64,000 nt of DNA from Lacihabitans soyangensis (lineage in GTDB: Bacteria; Bacteroidota; Bacteroidia; Cytophagales; Spirosomataceae), in the NCBI RefSeq assembly GCF_024343775.1, contig NZ_RJUF01000180.1, positions 62,001 through 126,000 on the forward strand, in the 5' to 3' direction. The notes beneath the pieces were generated by a model. It made no database searches. It saw only the letters and a list, made by a program, of their open reading frames with translations, and was not told the DNA's origin. Below are positions 9,454 through 17,599 of the stretch, one piece after another (within the stretch, counting starts at the first letter, position 1; the number at the start of each line of letters is the position of its first letter). A program made the translations under genes and the position numbers.

Positions 9454-10560
9454 TCAGACTCTAAAGTTTTTTAGTATCCAGCCGCCTCCAATTACATCGT
9501 CACCTTCATAAAAGACGGCAGCTTGGCCAGGAGCTATGGCAGCTACCGATTCATCAAAGTGAGCTTCAATTTTATCGGCTTCGATTTGTTTAATAAAAGC
9601 AGACTGTCCTTTGTCTTTATATCTGATTTTGGTAACAGTTTGAAGGCCACCTTCTGGCAAAGTCGCATATTTTTGCAAATTTAGTTTTCCAACTGTCATT
9701 GCATTTTTCATAAGATACTCTTCAGTTCCTAACACCACCTCATTGGTTTCTTTGCGTATTTCAGTTACAAAAACGGGGTAGCCCATTGCTATTTTTAAGC
9801 CTTTTCTTTGTCCAATGGTATAAAAAGGATAACCTTCGTGTTTTCCAACTATTTCGCCTGTTTCAAGAACAAAATTGCCGCCATTTACTCTTTCTTCTAG
9901 CCCTTCTACCCTTCTTTTTAGGAATCCACGATAATCATTATCTGGTACAAAACAGATTTCATAAGACTCAGATTTATTAACCAAATCGTAAAATCCTTTC
10001 TGTTTCGCCATGTTTCTGATTTCCTCTTTTGTGTATCCTCCAAGCGGTAGAATTGTACGCGATAGGCTTTCCTGCGATACTCCCCAAAGTACATAACTCT
10101 GGTCTTTGGTAAGGTCAACTCCTTTTGATATCACATATCTGCCATTTTCTTCTCGTATTTTGGCATAATGCCCGGTAGCAATAAACTCGCAATCCAGATT
10201 ATCTGCACGCCTCAAAAGTGCGTCCCATTTTATGTGTGTATTGCACAAAACGCATGGATTGGGGGTACGTCCCTCTAAATATTCTCCTGTGAAATGATCT
10301 ATAACGTAGTCGCCAAATTCAGACCGAATGTCTAATATATAGTGAGGGAAACCTAAATCTACCGCAATGGCTCGGGCGTCGTTTATAGAGTCAAGGCTAC
10401 AACAGCCTGTTTCTTTCTTTGTACCACCTGAAGATGCATAATCCCAGGTTTTCATGGTCATACCAATAACTTCATATCCTTGTTCATGGAGCAAAACTGC
10501 TGCTAATGAACTATCAATACCGCCGCTCATGGCGACCAAAACTCTTCCTTTTTTACTCAT
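9454..10560 (-). CDS. mnmA: tRNA-specific 2-thiouridylase MnmA
   Basis: 368 residues. Thiolates U34 of tRNA-Glu, -Gln and -Lys. The PP-loop AMSGGIDSS is at residues 11-19, the first catalytic Cys is in NPCVLCN near residue 98, and the second is in YEICFVPDNDYRGF near residue 200, so both Cys are intact. I prefer the ATG at 10560, giving MSKKGRVLVAMSGG, over the in-frame TTG at 10581. A -7 box lies at 10611-10618. Confidence 0.95.
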   Translation of the reverse strand: MSKKGRVLVAMSGGIDSSLAAVLLHEQGYEVIGMTMKTWDYASSGGTKKETGCCSLDSINDARAIAVDLGFPHYILDIRSEFGDYVIDHFTGEYLEGRTPNPCVLCNTHIKWDALLRRADNLDCEFIATGHYAKIREENGRYVISKGVDLTKDQSYVLWGVSQESLSRTILPLGGYTKEEIRNMAKQKGFYDLVNKSESYEICFVPDNDYRGFLKRRVEGLEERVNGGNFVLETGEIVGKHEGYPFYTIGQRKGLKIAMGYPVFVTEIRKETNEVVLGTEEYLMKNAMTVGKLNLQKYATLPEGGLQTVTKIRYKDKGQSAFIKQIEADKIEAHFDESVAAIAPGQAAVFYEGDDVIGGGWILKNFRV

Positions 10561-10610
10561 GATTTCACTGCGAGGATTCAAAGTCCTCCGTTTCGTTAAA
10601 AATTAAAATA

Positions 10611-10618
10611 CAAAAATA
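10611..10618 (-). promoter_or_regulatory. -7 box upstream of mnmA
   Basis: Reads TATTTTTG on the minus strand (exact TAnnTTTG), 51 bases from the chosen ATG. Confidence 0.5.
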
Positions 10619-10651
10619 GGTAACAATAAAGCCATTTGATTGGTTCTTACG

Positions 10652-10659
10652 TAATTTTG
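10652..10659 (+). promoter_or_regulatory. -7 box upstream of the TrpF-like gene
   Basis: TAATTTTG, exact match; TTTG at 10635-10638 lies 13 bases upstream of it. Faces away from the mnmA box, so the gap carries divergent promoters. Confidence 0.55.
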
Positions 10660-10675
10660 CAAAAAAAAGAAATTG

Positions 10676-11230
10676 ATGATGCCCAAAACTACTTTGGTAA
10701 AAAGTATTACAAGTTTATCAGAAGCACGATACTGTTCAGGGATGATGGTGGATTATATTTCGTTTGATTTAAATCCGGATAGTCCCGATTATGTGCCAAT
10801 AACCAAATTTGAAGAAATAAAAAACTGGCTAAGTGGTGTTAAAATATTAGGTTCTTTCGAAACTTCCGATATATTTCAAATCATAGATACGCTTAATACT
10901 TATAGCTTGGATGGTTTTATTTTTAGTGAAAATCAGAATAGTATGTTGGATGATTTAGAAGTCTCTGACAAGTTTTTGGAGGTTTCCAAGGATACTGAAT
11001 TCGACGAAAACCTGAATATATACTACATTATATATACTGGACCTATAGAAAATGCCGTAATATGGGCAAATGGATATAATGTTTTACTCGGTTACGAATT
11101 TGAAAATGTAGATGATCAATCCGATTATCTTGCCGGTTATGCATTCAAAGGAAGTAAGGAATTAAGACCTGGTATCAATAATTATGACGGTCTTATGGAG
11201 GCTTTAGAAAAACTTGAAGATAGAGTTTAA
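10676..11230 (+). CDS. TrpF-like (phosphoribosylanthranilate isomerase fold) protein lacking the catalytic Cys
   Basis: About 184 residues; starts TTG 10673, ATG 10676 and ATG 10679 are all in frame, and an ATG is preferred. The first 45 residues follow the TrpF pattern: a beta strand, ITSLSEA in the place of KICGIT-x-EDA, then a VDYISFDLNPDSPDYV segment like the GFVF-x-SPRYV segment. The general-acid Cys of TrpF is absent (Lys or Ser at that spot), and the C-terminal half lacks an obvious phosphate-binding loop except possibly KGSKELRPGINNYD. Probably not an active isomerase. No other trp genes are nearby. Confidence 0.6.
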   Translation: MMPKTTLVKSITSLSEARYCSGMMVDYISFDLNPDSPDYVPITKFEEIKNWLSGVKILGSFETSDIFQIIDTLNTYSLDGFIFSENQNSMLDDLEVSDKFLEVSKDTEFDENLNIYYIIYTGPIENAVIWANGYNVLLGYEFENVDDQSDYLAGYAFKGSKELRPGINNYDGLMEALEKLEDRV

Positions 11231-11311
11231 GTTCTCAAACAGTATATTATCGGTTTATCAAGTATTTATACCACTTATGTAGTTTGCAATACACAGTACC
11301 GTTGTACGTAC

Positions 11312-11319
11312 TAAGTTTG
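11312..11319 (+). promoter_or_regulatory. -7 box upstream of the PspC/LiaF-like pair
   Basis: TAAGTTTG, exact TAnnTTTG match, 30 bases before the ATG at 11349. The flanking bases contain the palindrome GTACGTAC (11305-11312), a possible operator, but this is weak. Confidence 0.5.
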
Positions 11320-11348
11320 TTTCATAATTAATGAAAAAGCTATAATGT

Positions 11349-11810
11349 ATGTACAGAATTAAAAACCAAAACAGTATCTTAGGTGGAGTTTGCCAGGGAT
11401 TGGCCAGCTATTTAAAAACAGACCTTACATTGGTACGAATTGTATTTGTTGTCTTGTTTTTTACACCGTTTCCGATTATTATTTCGTACCTTATTTTGTG
11501 GGCCGTTTTGCCCAAACACCATTTAGAGATGGCAACCAGTAATGAATTTTATGAAACAAGTACAAATTTAAAACCAATAGCAGACATGAGCAATCAATCA
11601 AGAAACGGAAACATGGTAGGAGGATTGATCCTTATCATTTTAGGAGCAGTTTTTTCTTTCAAAACATTCTTTGATATCAACCTTTTTTCTTATTTGAAAA
11701 ACATGTGGCCTTTGATTTTGATCGGCTTAGGTGTTTGGATTATAGTGAAAGACAAGGACGATAACAACGGAGAAATAAATAATTCAAACCCAACCGGTAC
11801 CGGTTATTAA
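11349..11810 (+). CDS. PspC-domain membrane protein
   Basis: 153 residues. Residues 1-58 are a PspC domain: cytoplasmic YRIKNQNSILGGVCQGLASYL, then a membrane helix ending in LILWAVLPKH. Residues about 80-140 hold two more helices of the LiaI/DUF5668 type with WPLILIGLGVWII between them. PspC-family proteins sense or respond to envelope stress. The next gene starts 12 bases downstream and shares the second domain, so the two probably act as one unit. No PadR-like or two-component regulator is adjacent. Confidence 0.8.
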   Translation: MYRIKNQNSILGGVCQGLASYLKTDLTLVRIVFVVLFFTPFPIIISYLILWAVLPKHHLEMATSNEFYETSTNLKPIADMSNQSRNGNMVGGLILIILGAVFSFKTFFDINLFSYLKNMWPLILIGLGVWIIVKDKDDNNGEINNSNPTGTGY

Positions 11811-11822
11811 TTTCTATAATTT

Positions 11823-12818
11823 ATGAAAAATAACGGTAATATATTTTGGGGAGCCATTTTGGTAGCCTTTGGAGTGCTAATGCTCGGTGTTGTGAACGAC
11901 TGGTTTCAGTTTGAGGTTTCTATGAGGGAATTGGCCAAATATTGGCCAGTACTGATAATCTTGGGTGGTATTGCGGTTTTTTTTACGCCAAAAAGGACGG
12001 TCTTCAATCCTACCACTGCACTGCTAGTTGCCTTTGCTATTCCTTTGGCTATTTATAATGCATCTACCTCAGCTATAGATAAAGTAAAAGCTGAAATCAA
12101 TGATGATTTTGATTTCGACGTGGAAATGGACGACAATGACGATAATTTTACATTCGACTCCGACAGCTCAAATTCGTACAACACCTCCCAGAATTTTAGC
12201 GTACCATTCGATAAATCAGTTCAAGAAGTTAACCTAGAGATTGGTGGTGGAGCGGCTGAATTTTTTCTGAGCGAGGCATCAGGTTCTGACGTTTTTTCGG
12301 CCGAAACCAAACTTTTCGAGAATAAATTTAACTTAGAAGACGAAAAGAAAGGAACAATTCAGGAGATATCTTTCAAAATGAGTTCTAAGAATGGTTCGGA
12401 TAATATTCGTTTAGGAAAAGGAATGAATAACGATGTCAATTTGAAACTAAGTAAAGCTCCAATCTGGAACTTGGACCTTGGAATTGGTGCAGGAGAACTT
12501 AAGTTTGATTTATCTGACTACAAAGTAAAAGACATTAAAATGGAAACAGGTGCTGCCGATATTAGCCTGAAAATGGGTGATAAGCTGAAAGAATCCAAAG
12601 TAAGAATTGAAAGTGGTGTAGCCAAGGTAAAGGTGATGGTTCCTAAAAATTCAGCTTGTCAGATTAAAATGGACGGTGCTTTAAATGCCAAAGATTTTGA
12701 TGGATTCTCAAAGTCTGGTTCAAGAACTTGGAAAACCGAAAATTTTGATACGGCAACTAATAAAATTTATCTTGAAATTGAGAGCGGCCTTTCAGCTGTT
12801 TCTGTGGATAGATACTAA
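11823..12818 (+). CDS. LiaF-like membrane protein with toast-rack (DUF2154-type) domain
   Basis: 331 residues. The N-terminal 80 residues hold three or four membrane helices in the DUF5668/LiaF pattern (IFWGAILVAFGVLML, then YWPVLIILGGIAVFF). An acidic Asp/Ser-rich linker follows (residues about 95-125). The C-terminal 200 residues are a repetitive beta domain with recurring EIGGGAAEF, DLGIGAGELKFDLS, METGAADISLKMG and IESGVAKVKV strands, the toast-rack type. In Firmicutes, LiaF restrains an envelope-stress sensor kinase; no kinase lies here, so that role is only an analogy. Confidence 0.75.
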   Translation: MKNNGNIFWGAILVAFGVLMLGVVNDWFQFEVSMRELAKYWPVLIILGGIAVFFTPKRTVFNPTTALLVAFAIPLAIYNASTSAIDKVKAEINDDFDFDVEMDDNDDNFTFDSDSSNSYNTSQNFSVPFDKSVQEVNLEIGGGAAEFFLSEASGSDVFSAETKLFENKFNLEDEKKGTIQEISFKMSSKNGSDNIRLGKGMNNDVNLKLSKAPIWNLDLGIGAGELKFDLSDYKVKDIKMETGAADISLKMGDKLKESKVRIESGVAKVKVMVPKNSACQIKMDGALNAKDFDGFSKSGSRTWKTENFDTATNKIYLEIESGLSAVSVDRY

Positions 12819-12838
12819 TCTTTTTTGTAAGGTTTTTT

Positions 12839-12872
12839 CAAAGATTGAGTTATGTAAATAGCTCAATCTTTG
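12839..12872. terminator. Hairpin between convergent LiaF-like and permease genes
   Basis: Arms CAAAGATTGAG (12839-12849) and CTCAATCTTTG (12862-12872) pair perfectly around a 12-base loop. The tail on the plus strand is only moderately T-rich (TATTTTAG). The right arm covers the stop codon and last codons of the minus-strand permease gene. Confidence 0.55.
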
Positions 12873-14074
12873 TATTTTAGGGCTTCCACAGGACTTATTC
12901 GCCTAATTATTAATGATGGCAAATAAGAAATTGCAAGTACAACTATAAACGCCCCGATGTTTACGATTAATACCACCAACCAATTCCACTCAATTGGCAC
13001 AAAATTCATGTAATAATTTGTCGGATCCAGTTTGATCAGTTTGTATTTGGCCTGTAAGAAAGAAAGTCCCAAGCCGATTATATTTCCCCATAGAAGTCCC
13101 CAAAGTATTATTTTGGAGCTGTTTAAAAGAAATATATTTCTGATTTGGTAGTTCTGTGTACCAATAGCCTTTAGAAGTCCAATCATTGGGGTTCTTTCCA
13201 TAATCATTATAAGTAGTACAGAAATCATATTGAAGGCAGCTACAATGATTATCAAACCAATTACCATTACAATGTTTCTGTCTAAAAGACTGAACCAATC
13301 AAAAAATTGTGGGATAATCTCCGGTACCTTGAGAACTTCATATTCTTGCGGAAAAATATTAAGTAGTTTGCTTTTTACGGCATCCATTTGGTTAATGTCT
13401 TTTATGAAAATCTCATAATGTCCAAACTCACCATTTTGCCAGTTATTAATTTTTTGAATAATACTAAGGTTGGTTAAAACATAAACTTGGTCCAGTTCTT
13501 CTACATTGGTATCGTAAATACCCACTATCTTTAGTTTACGGGCTCTTGGAGGATTTTGAATAAAGTAAACCAAAAGGTCTTGATTCAACTTTAATTGTAG
13601 CTCATTGGCAATTTTTCGACTAATTATTATTTCGTTTTCCCCTCTGGCCTTAAGTTTTCGGCCTTCCACAATATTTTGTTCAAATTCAGACCAGTCATAC
13701 TTTTCATCTATACCTTTTAGTACCACTCCAGAAATTTCTTCCTCCGATTTTAGTATGACAGACTTCATGGCAACTTTGTTGACGGACTTTACTTCGGGTA
13801 GATTTTTGGTATTCTTAAAAAAAACCAAATTATTTGCCATCGTCGCTTCTTCAAACGAGCGATTAAGTGTAATTTTGTTGACTTGAATGTGGGATGTTTG
13901 GCTAAAAAGTTTTTTCTTAATGGTGTTTTTAAAGCCTAATAGTATAAAAAAGGACAAAATTAGCACAGACACAGCAATGGCAATGCTGGCTATTCCTACT
14001 TTGACAATAATAGATGAGAAAGTTTGGTTTTTCGTGTGTTGAATTTTTTTAGCCAAATACAATGCTATATTCAT
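12863..14074 (-). CDS. ABC transporter permease, LolC/LolE (FtsX-like) family
   Basis: 403 residues. Topology is the LolCE/MacB pattern: one N-terminal helix (residues about 22-48, IASIAIAVSVLILSFFILLG), a large periplasmic domain (about 50-265) and three C-terminal helices beginning MVIGLIIIVAAFNMISVL, with the family cytoplasmic segment MERTPMIGLLKAIG. LolC/E extract lipoproteins from the inner membrane for delivery to the outer membrane; the ATPase is not adjacent. The last residues overlap the intergenic hairpin. Confidence 0.87.
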   Translation of the reverse strand: MNIALYLAKKIQHTKNQTFSSIIVKVGIASIAIAVSVLILSFFILLGFKNTIKKKLFSQTSHIQVNKITLNRSFEEATMANNLVFFKNTKNLPEVKSVNKVAMKSVILKSEEEISGVVLKGIDEKYDWSEFEQNIVEGRKLKARGENEIIISRKIANELQLKLNQDLLVYFIQNPPRARKLKIVGIYDTNVEELDQVYVLTNLSIIQKINNWQNGEFGHYEIFIKDINQMDAVKSKLLNIFPQEYEVLKVPEIIPQFFDWFSLLDRNIVMVIGLIIIVAAFNMISVLLIMIMERTPMIGLLKAIGTQNYQIRNIFLLNSSKIILWGLLWGNIIGLGLSFLQAKYKLIKLDPTNYYMNFVPIEWNWLVVLIVNIGAFIVVLAISYLPSLIIRRISPVEALKYKD

Positions 14075-14107
14075 CTAAATTTCTTTTTTCTATAAAATAT
14101 TTGATTG

Positions 14108-14115
14108 CAAAAGTA
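14108..14115 (-). promoter_or_regulatory. -7 box upstream of the LolC/E-like permease
   Basis: Reads TACTTTTG on the minus strand (exact TAnnTTTG), 34 bases from the ATG; a TTTTG lies 12 bases further upstream. Confidence 0.5.
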
Positions 14116-14177
14116 ACGTTTGCATTTCAAAACTAAGTTAAATAACCAAAGGAGTTTGAATAATTAATAAGCAATTG

Positions 14178-15710
14178 ATGACAGAACAAGAGATTTTGAT
14201 TATAGATTTTGGGTCGCAGTATACCCAACTTATAGCCCGCAGAGTAAGAGAATTAAACGTGTATTGTGAGATTCATCCTTTTCATCACTTGCCCGAAATT
14301 ACTGAAAATATCAAGGGAATAATACTTTCTGGTAGTCCATGCTCAGTTAGAGACGAGGATTCTCCTACAATTTCCATAGAAGAATGGAGGGGTAAATTAC
14401 CGATTTTAGGTGTTTGTTATGGAGCCCAATTGATGGCTAATAACTTTGGGGGTAGTGTTGAGGCATCTAATACCCGTGAATATGGCAGAGCTTTTGTTGA
14501 TGATTTTGACTCATCAAATGAATTATTTAATGGTGTTTCACAGAATTCTCAAGTTTGGATGTCACACGGAGATACCATTACCAAACTACCTAACGGAGCT
14601 AAATTAATAGCTTCTACTTCTGCCGTAAAAAATGCAGGGTTTGTATTTGAAAATGAAAAAACCTTTGGAATTCAATTTCACCCTGAAGTGACACATTCAA
14701 CCGACGGTGTAAAAATACTCGAAAATTTTGTTGTAAAAATTTGTGGATGTGACCAAAGCTATACCCCAAACTCTTTCGTGGAAACTTCGGTGGCCGAGTT
14801 GAAGGAAAAATTAGGTAATGATAAGGTTGTTCTTGGTTTATCTGGTGGTGTAGATTCTTCAGTGGCGGCTTTGTTAATTCATAAAGCCATTGGCAAAAAT
14901 TTATATTGCATATTTGTGGATAACGGTCTGTTGAGAAAAAATGAATACCAACAAGTTTTAGAGTCTTATCAAGGTTTGGGATTAAATGTTATTGGTGTAG
15001 ACGCATCTCAAAGATTTTATGCTGCATTGAAAGGTTTGACCGATCCTGAAGCAAAGAGAAAGGCAATTGGTAAAACATTTATCGAGGTGTTTGACGATGA
15101 GGCACATAAAATTTCTGACGTCAAATGGCTCGGTCAAGGAACAATATATCCCGATATTATAGAGTCAGTTTCTGTAAAAGGTCCGTCTGTTACCATAAAA
15201 TCGCACCACAATGTAGGCGGATTGCCTGATTTTATGAAACTTAAAATCGTTGAGCCCCTTAAAACGCTTTTCAAAGATGGCGTTAGGTTAGTGGGTAAAT
15301 CCATGGAAATGCCTCAGCATATTTTAGGAAGACACCCCTTCCCAGGGCCGGGTTTAGGTATTAGAATACTTGGAGAGGTTACGGCTGAAAAAGTTGAGAT
15401 TTTACAAAATGTTGATGATATTTTTATTTCTGGTTTAAAAGAAAAAGGCCTTTATGACAGCATTTGGCAAGCCGGAGCTATGCTTTTGCCTGTACAAAGT
15501 GTAGGTGTTATGGGTGATGAGCGTACATACGAAAGCGTTGTAGCTCTTAGGGCTGTAACCAGCGTGGATGGAATGACAGCAGACTGGGCACACTTACCTT
15601 ACGAATTTCTTGGCGAGGTCTCTAACAATATTATAAATAAAGTTCGAGGGGTTAACAGAGTGGTTTATGACATAAGTTCAAAACCGCCAGCAACTATTGA
15701 ATGGGAATAA
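14178..15710 (+). CDS. guaA: GMP synthase (glutamine-hydrolysing)
   Basis: 510 residues. Makes GMP from XMP, ATP and glutamine. The class I amidotransferase domain (1-190) has [10 protein letters not shown] with the catalytic Cys and [10 protein letters not shown] with the His. The ATP-pyrophosphatase domain has [13 protein letters not shown] near residue 216, and the C-terminal dimerisation domain ends KPPATIEWE, as is usual. ATG at 14178 is preferred over the in-frame TTG one codon earlier. A perfect terminator follows. Confidence 0.97.
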   Translation: MTEQEILIIDFGSQYTQLIARRVRELNVYCEIHPFHHLPEITENIKGIILSGSPCSVRDEDSPTISIEEWRGKLPILGVCYGAQLMANNFGGSVEASNTREYGRAFVDDFDSSNELFNGVSQNSQVWMSHGDTITKLPNGAKLIASTSAVKNAGFVFENEKTFGIQFHPEVTHSTDGVKILENFVVKICGCDQSYTPNSFVETSVAELKEKLGNDKVVLGLSGGVDSSVAALLIHKAIGKNLYCIFVDNGLLRKNEYQQVLESYQGLGLNVIGVDASQRFYAALKGLTDPEAKRKAIGKTFIEVFDDEAHKISDVKWLGQGTIYPDIIESVSVKGPSVTIKSHHNVGGLPDFMKLKIVEPLKTLFKDGVRLVGKSMEMPQHILGRHPFPGPGLGIRILGEVTAEKVEILQNVDDIFISGLKEKGLYDSIWQAGAMLLPVQSVGVMGDERTYESVVALRAVTSVDGMTADWAHLPYEFLGEVSNNIINKVRGVNRVVYDISSKPPATIEWE

Positions 15711-15713
15711 AAC

Positions 15714-15747
15714 AAAAAAGCCAGACTTTCGGGTCTGGCTTTTTTTA
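15714..15747 (+). terminator. Rho-independent terminator of guaA
   Basis: GCCAGAC (15720-15726) pairs with GTCTGGC (15733-15739) around TTTCGG, flanked by an A-run and a run of T to 15747; works in both directions and also serves the convergent WecA-like gene. Confidence 0.92.
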
Positions 15748-15760
15748 TTGTCTTTTTAAC

Positions 15761-16942
15761 TTAATTCGGATTGATACTTCGTTCAAATTTCAAAGTAGGC
15801 TTTCTGTTGGCCTTGATATTTTTTTCTACTTCCTTGTTGGTGATTTTTTGTTTGTAGAATTTTAATCTTCTAATCTCAAGTTGACGAGCAATTAATAAAT
15901 AGCCTGCAAATAATACCAAAAGCGATAAAGATAATTGAGTATTAGTAAAGTACTTACGAAGTACATACGTAAAAGTAGTTAGAGAAATGGTAGCAAAGTA
16001 GAGTATAAACGAGGTGGCAATATGTGAGAGACCATTATCTACCATTAAATGGTGTAAATGCAACCTATCAGCTTTGAAAGGCGACTTTCCTTTTAGAATT
16101 CTTAAACCAAAAACCCTTAATGTATCAAAAATAGGTACACTTAATAATATGATTGCAATAACAGGAGCGTTTCGGTATACCGAGTTGGGGTTGGTGTTGA
16201 AAACGTTGAATTGAACAAATTTTATAGCCAAAACTGCCACCACAAAACCAACGATTAGGGAACCTGTGTCACCCATAAATATTTTATTGGTTGGGGAAAA
16301 GTTGTACCTCAGAAAGCCCAACAAAGAGGCAGCCATCGAAAATCCTAAGCAAGCCAATGACCATTCGTTGTTTAATGCAAACCATAAAGCAAAACCAGCA
16401 CTGGCTATCATCGCTATGCCTCCAGAAAGTCCGTCAACACCATCAATTAAATTAAATGAATTGATGAGAGCTACAATTAGAAATATAGTAAAAGCTGCAC
16501 TAATAATGTATGGCAATTCATAAATGCCGAAAATTCCGAAGAAACTTGTGATTCTTAAATCGCTACCAACAACTACCAAAATAGCCACCAGTACTTGTGA
16601 GCCAAGCTTTTTGAGTGCATCAAGGGCAAATAAATCATCCTTTATTCCCAAAAAGAATAAAATAACTAAGCCCGCAAAAACTTTATGTAGCAGGAAGCCT
16701 TCGTCGTTGAAATTCCAAAGCATGTAACCTATTAAAGTACTTGCAAATATGGCTACGCCACCGAAGGTTGGGGTAGGCGTCTCATGTGAGCTTCTTTTGA
16801 TTGGGTCAACCATCAGACCTTTTAGGTTACAGATATTAATTATCACTGGTATTGATCTCCAGGTAATAGCAAAGGACAGAATCATTGAAATTATCAACTG
16901 ATATGTCTTTTCAATGAACAGGTTTTCGAATATAAAATTCAT
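15761..16942 (-). CDS. WecA-like undecaprenyl-phosphate sugar-1-phosphate transferase (glycosyltransferase family 4)
   Basis: 393 residues with about 10-11 membrane helices. Transfers a HexNAc-1-phosphate from UDP-sugar to undecaprenyl phosphate, the first step of O-antigen or exopolysaccharide assembly. Signature motifs are intact: HETPTPTFGGVAI near residue 52, SFNLIDGVDGLSGG near residue 162 (catalytic Asp residues), FMGDTGSL near residue 221 and the cytoplasmic HLHHLMVDNGLS loop. MraY is excluded because the protein is separate from any mur cluster and the loop is WecA-like. It probably has its own promoter (16974-16981). Confidence 0.88.
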   Translation of the reverse strand: MNFIFENLFIEKTYQLIISMILSFAITWRSIPVIINICNLKGLMVDPIKRSSHETPTPTFGGVAIFASTLIGYMLWNFNDEGFLLHKVFAGLVILFFLGIKDDLFALDALKKLGSQVLVAILVVVGSDLRITSFFGIFGIYELPYIISAAFTIFLIVALINSFNLIDGVDGLSGGIAMIASAGFALWFALNNEWSLACLGFSMAASLLGFLRYNFSPTNKIFMGDTGSLIVGFVVAVLAIKFVQFNVFNTNPNSVYRNAPVIAIILLSVPIFDTLRVFGLRILKGKSPFKADRLHLHHLMVDNGLSHIATSFILYFATISLTTFTYVLRKYFTNTQLSLSLLVLFAGYLLIARQLEIRRLKFYKQKITNKEVEKNIKANRKPTLKFERSINPN

Positions 16943-16973
16943 TTTTGGGTATTATTTCTTCATCAGAACGTTT

Positions 16974-16981
16974 CAAATATA
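16974..16981 (-). promoter_or_regulatory. -7 box upstream of the WecA-like gene
   Basis: Reads TATATTTG on the minus strand (exact TAnnTTTG), 32 bases from the ATG, inside the 90-base gap after the acetyltransferase gene. Confidence 0.5.
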
Positions 16982-17032
16982 GTCACAAAATAGATTTCAG
17001 AAAAATTATCAATCGATTATTCAGTCATTTTC

Positions 17033-17599
17033 TTATTCTACGGAAAAATCATCTTCAATTTTTCTATCTCTAACCCATACAGCCGGATTTCCTTGATAAA
17101 CGGAAAAAGCGTTTAAATCTTTTGTTGCCACGGATCCTACAGCTAAAACTGAATGCGTTTTAAGTGTAATTCCAGGACAAACAACGGTCTTAGCTCCTAC
17201 CCATGATCCTCTTTCTAAAACAATTTTGCCAGGCATCAAGTCAAAGGTTTCTTTAGAATAATTATGATTGCCAGTCAATAATAAGGCACCTTGAGAAATG
17301 CACACATTGGGTTCAATTAAAACATCAACGAAATTATCTATCCAAACCTTTTCACCAATCCAAACATTGTCTTTAATAGTCAGAAACCACGGATATTTAA
17401 TATTCACACTGGGTTTTATCGTAACATTATGACCCACTTTAGCCCCAAAAAGTCTCAAAATTAGAATTTTAATTTTCATTGGCAAAGGTAAAGTGCTATT
17501 AATGAAAGCATTGCTAATAACATGCCAAAAAAATCTTTTCAGAAAACTTCCAGGATTGTACCACGAATTATCAAATTTGCCTAAGTCAACTTCTTTCAT
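17033..17599 (-). CDS. WcaF-like hexapeptide-repeat O-acetyltransferase
   Basis: 188 residues. Left-handed beta-helix acetyltransferase with imperfect hexapeptide repeats over residues about 55-165. The YNPGSFLKRFFWHVISNAF opening, the catalytic-His segment LLTGNHNYS near residue 108 and the ending SVYQGNPAVWVRDR match the colanic-acid WcaF group. It acetylates a polysaccharide precursor; the acceptor is unknown. The start overlaps the stop of the upstream dehydrogenase gene by 4 bases, although that gene belongs to amino acid biosynthesis; the WecA-like gene downstream is the more likely functional partner. Confidence 0.82.
   Translation of the reverse strand: MKEVDLGKFDNSWYNPGSFLKRFFWHVISNAFINSTLPLPMKIKILILRLFGAKVGHNVTIKPSVNIKYPWFLTIKDNVWIGEKVWIDNFVDVLIEPNVCISQGALLLTGNHNYSKETFDLMPGKIVLERGSWVGAKTVVCPGITLKTHSVLAVGSVATKDLNAFSVYQGNPAVWVRDRKIEDDFSVE

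Noticed and set aside
14075-14177. Purine riboswitch before guaA
   Set aside because: No purine aptamer pattern was visible in the 100-base leader.
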